A stretch of 7,281 nt of DNA from Sulfurovum sp. (GTDB lineage: Bacteria > Campylobacterota > Campylobacteria > Campylobacterales > Sulfurovaceae): assembly GCA_003978375.1 (NCBI GenBank), contig QNZW01000200.1, positions 1 to 7,281 on the forward strand. Reading direction: 5' to 3'. Below the pieces are notes generated by a model. That model worked only from the letters and a program-made list of their open reading frames with translations. It was not told the origin of the DNA and ran no database searches. Of this stretch, positions 5,471 to 7,281 are shown piece after piece (position 1 is the stretch's first letter; every line of letters begins with the position of its first letter). A program made the position numbers and the translations under genes.

Positions 5471-6820
5471 TTATTCTGTCAAATCTTCTAAGAATTGTGC
5501 CTCATCAAATTCAAGTCCTAGATGTTTCACAATCTCACGCATATCTCTCTCCGCATTTCCTAAACAAGAGGTCGCTCCTGGACTAGGTGTCATGTTGAAA
5601 ATAATTCCATTTCCTGGATTGATGGAAGCTTCTCCTAGCATGAGTTTCTCTTTTTCTTTGTCAAGCACTTGTGGACGGATGCCTCCAAAGCCTTTGGCAT
5701 AATGTATATCCTCTGTACTCAGCGAGGGAACAATTTTTCTAGCATCTTTTACGAAGAGCTCTTTGTTGATAAATGGTACTTCAAAGAGGAAGTTTTTAAA
5801 GACGTAGTTGCGTATGTCAGAGTCTTTGAGCAAATCCCAAAAGATTTTGACAATATGAAAATCAAAGTTAAGCGTTTTAAAAAAATCCCAATAGGTACCA
5901 GGCTTAAAACGCTCCAATTTAGGAAGCATCAGTGCCGTTGGACCAAAGCGTGTTTTGCCATCAGCCAAGATGTCAGGGTCACCATGTAGGGCAGCAAAAG
6001 GGAGTTTGTTGTTTTGTACCATATAGACTTTACCATTTAAAAAATGCTCTTGCGTCATATAGAAACTTCCTGCCATAGGCAGACAACCCATCTGTTTACC
6101 ATAACCCATTCTATGGGCTAAAAAAAGAGAGTGTGCACCTGCGTTGACCACCACAAAGTTAGCTGTGTAGATTGTGCCATCTTTACAGTGAAGTTCAAAG
6201 GTTTTATCTTCCTTTTTAAAGATGTCAACCACTTGGGTATTGTAAAAGATGTCAGTAGGGATGTCTGTGTCTTTTTGTGCCTGTGTGGCTAAGGCTTCAG
6301 ACATGGCACCATAGTCTATAGTAGTATATTGGGTATGGGTTCCCATCGCTATGATAGGTTCTGGGCGTACTTGGGTTTGTGCTTTGTCAGCATAGACAAT
6401 TTTAGGTTCTAGCTCTTTGAGCTTTTCTACATCCCACAACTCAAGATAGGGAAAAAGTGCTTTAAACTCATGGTAACGGTTTTCTATAAAATGTACCTCT
6501 TTGTCACCCACCCCCAAAGCCATCTTTTGATGTTTAAACATGATTTTGTCTTGCAAATTATACTGCAAACAAAACTTCTCTACCATCTTGGCGGTACGTT
6601 TGGTAACTTTAGCTTTTTCTAGGGTGTAGTTAGTCTCTATGTCTCCTATGTGAATGGTTTGAGAATTAGAGGTACCTTTGGAGTTGAGTGTTGCCAAGGC
6701 TTCATACTTTTCAAGCAGACAGAGTGAAGAGACAGAGGTATATTTAGCCAATTCATAAAACAAGGCAGTCCCTGAGATGCCTCCTCCTACGATGAGTACA
6801 TCATAATGATTTTTTTTCAT
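5471..6820 (-). CDS. mqo: Malate:quinone oxidoreductase, FAD-dependent (H. pylori HP0086 type)
   Basis: Mqo oxidises malate to oxaloacetate at the cytoplasmic face of the membrane and gives the electrons to quinone; it replaces NAD malate dehydrogenase. The 449-residue product opens with the FAD Rossmann motif DVLIVGGGISG (Gly12, Gly14, Gly17) and an acidic residue, Glu37, at the end of the second strand. Near the C-terminus are GFGGIRPQ and MTPSPGATSCLGNAERD, which fit the FAD-closing part of Mqo and related DAO-family oxidases. The length matches the H. pylori enzyme (about 450) and is shorter than E. coli Mqo (about 550). No transmembrane segment is evident, consistent with a peripheral protein. 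The minus-strand AAAGG ribosome binding site overlaps the stop codon of the upstream glycosyltransferase gene, suggesting co-transcription and perhaps translational coupling. The alternative is an L-2-hydroxyglutarate-type oxidase; the neighbouring gltA favours Mqo. Confidence 0.88.
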   Translation of the reverse strand: MKKNHYDVLIVGGGISGTALFYELAKYTSVSSLCLLEKYEALATLNSKGTSNSQTIHIGDIETNYTLEKAKVTKRTAKMVEKFCLQYNLQDKIMFKHQKMALGVGDKEVHFIENRYHEFKALFPYLELWDVEKLKELEPKIVYADKAQTQVRPEPIIAMGTHTQYTTIDYGAMSEALATQAQKDTDIPTDIFYNTQVVDIFKKEDKTFELHCKDGTIYTANFVVVNAGAHSLFLAHRMGYGKQMGCLPMAGSFYMTQEHFLNGKVYMVQNNKLPFAALHGDPDILADGKTRFGPTALMLPKLERFKPGTYWDFFKTLNFDFHIVKIFWDLLKDSDIRNYVFKNFLFEVPFINKELFVKDARKIVPSLSTEDIHYAKGFGGIRPQVLDKEKEKLMLGEASINPGNGIIFNMTPSPGATSCLGNAERDMREIVKHLGLEFDEAQFLEDLTE

Positions 6821-6831
6821 CTATTTTGCCT

Positions 6832-7281
6832 TTAGAGTGATTTAAGTTGAGAGGCTATAGTTTGTGCAATAGTTTCATAGTTCTTGACATCAAGTAGTCT
6901 TTTTTGCCCTTTATCCCCAATGTTTGCTATCTCTTCTTTGCTAAGTGTTAAAAGGTACGCGAGTTTTTCTGCGATATCCTGCTTGTTAAACGCACAAAAC
7001 CATGCATCTATACGATTTGTAAAGATGGTTGAAGTGTGGTCAGATTGTGTCATAAGACAAGGAACTCCAGAAGCATAATAGTCAAAGACTTTGACTGGTG
7101 TTGAGGTGGTATAGATGGGTAAATCAGGCAAAAGAGCAATCCCTATATCTGATTTGGCGATGAGCCCAAGCAGTGCATTTTTTGTTTTGGCATTATAGAC
7201 TTTAATATGCTTTTTGATACTTGGATAATTTTCTAACATATTGTAAGCAAACTCCACATCTCTTGTAGAAATGTAAAGTTT
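6832..7281 (-). CDS. Glycosyltransferase (GT4-like), C-terminal part (5' end outside window)
   Basis: The frame is open to the right edge, giving 149 visible residues and ending at TAA (6834-6832). The GTG at 7257 is an internal valine codon. The visible part looks like the C-terminal, sugar-nucleotide-binding Rossmann domain of GT-B enzymes: an I-x-x-Y-N-A-K-T-K-N-A-L-L-G-L-I-A-K-S-D-I-G-I-A-L-L-P segment (about 26-51), then TPVKVFDYYASGVP (61-74), the family's K-x-x-E-Y-x-A-x-G-x-P element with Asp67 in place of Glu. The residue eight before it is Thr59, so the classic E-x7-E pair is not intact; some GT4 groups lack it. The last part is a helical tail. The acceptor and donor cannot be told; surface polysaccharide or glycan synthesis is the usual role. 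It lies 11 bp upstream of mqo with no evident functional link. Confidence 0.75.
   Translation of the reverse strand, partial: KLYISTRDVEFAYNMLENYPSIKKHIKVYNAKTKNALLGLIAKSDIGIALLPDLPIYTTSTPVKVFDYYASGVPCLMTQSDHTSTIFTNRIDAWFCAFNKQDIAEKLAYLLTLSKEEIANIGDKGQKRLLDVKNYETIAQTIASQLKSL

Noticed and set aside
6884..7078. 64-codon plus-strand frame opposite the glycosyltransferase
   Set aside because: It is antisense to a conserved GT domain and has no supporting signals.

Overview
The window looks like chromosomal DNA from a member of the Campylobacterota (former Epsilonproteobacteria), probably a free-living sulfur- or hydrogen-oxidising relative such as Sulfurovum or Sulfurimonas. The evidence is the AT-rich sequence, AAGGAG-type ribosome binding sites, a purB-nrdA gene order that I recall from Campylobacter, a NrdA with an extra segment between its active-site motifs, and a short malate:quinone oxidoreductase of the Helicobacter pylori HP0086 type. 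The genus is an inference from remembered proteins, not from a search.

Layout. Plus strand: the 3' end of purB (adenylosuccinate lyase, cut by the left edge), a 219-bp gap with a weak hairpin and promoter-like sequences, then nrdA (ribonucleotide reductase large subunit, complete). A 398-bp AT-rich stretch without a convincing gene follows. It holds several dyads and two possible promoters, and leads into a small cysteine-rich lipoprotein gene. Minus strand, reading from the right edge: the 3' end of a glycosyltransferase gene (cut by the right edge), mqo (malate:quinone oxidoreductase) 11 bp after it, a compact GC-rich palindrome, then gltA (citrate synthase). The lipoprotein gene and gltA converge on a hairpin at 4006-4035.

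How the genes fit together. purB and nrdA both supply nucleotides: PurB acts in AMP/IMP synthesis and NrdA makes deoxynucleotides. nrdB is not next to nrdA. Mqo turns malate into oxaloacetate and passes electrons to quinone. Citrate synthase condenses that oxaloacetate with acetyl-CoA, so mqo-gltA encodes two consecutive oxidative citric acid cycle steps. The mqo ribosome binding site overlaps the glycosyltransferase stop codon, which suggests co-transcription. gltA has its own strong ribosome binding site and a possible promoter.

Most of the window is housekeeping. I found no CRISPR array, transposase, phage gene, toxin-antitoxin pair, tRNA or rRNA. The points most worth a second look are the extra segment inside NrdA, the REP-like palindrome between mqo and gltA, the unassigned cysteine-rich lipoprotein, and the structured leader in front of it. 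I do not see a convincing new multi-gene system.
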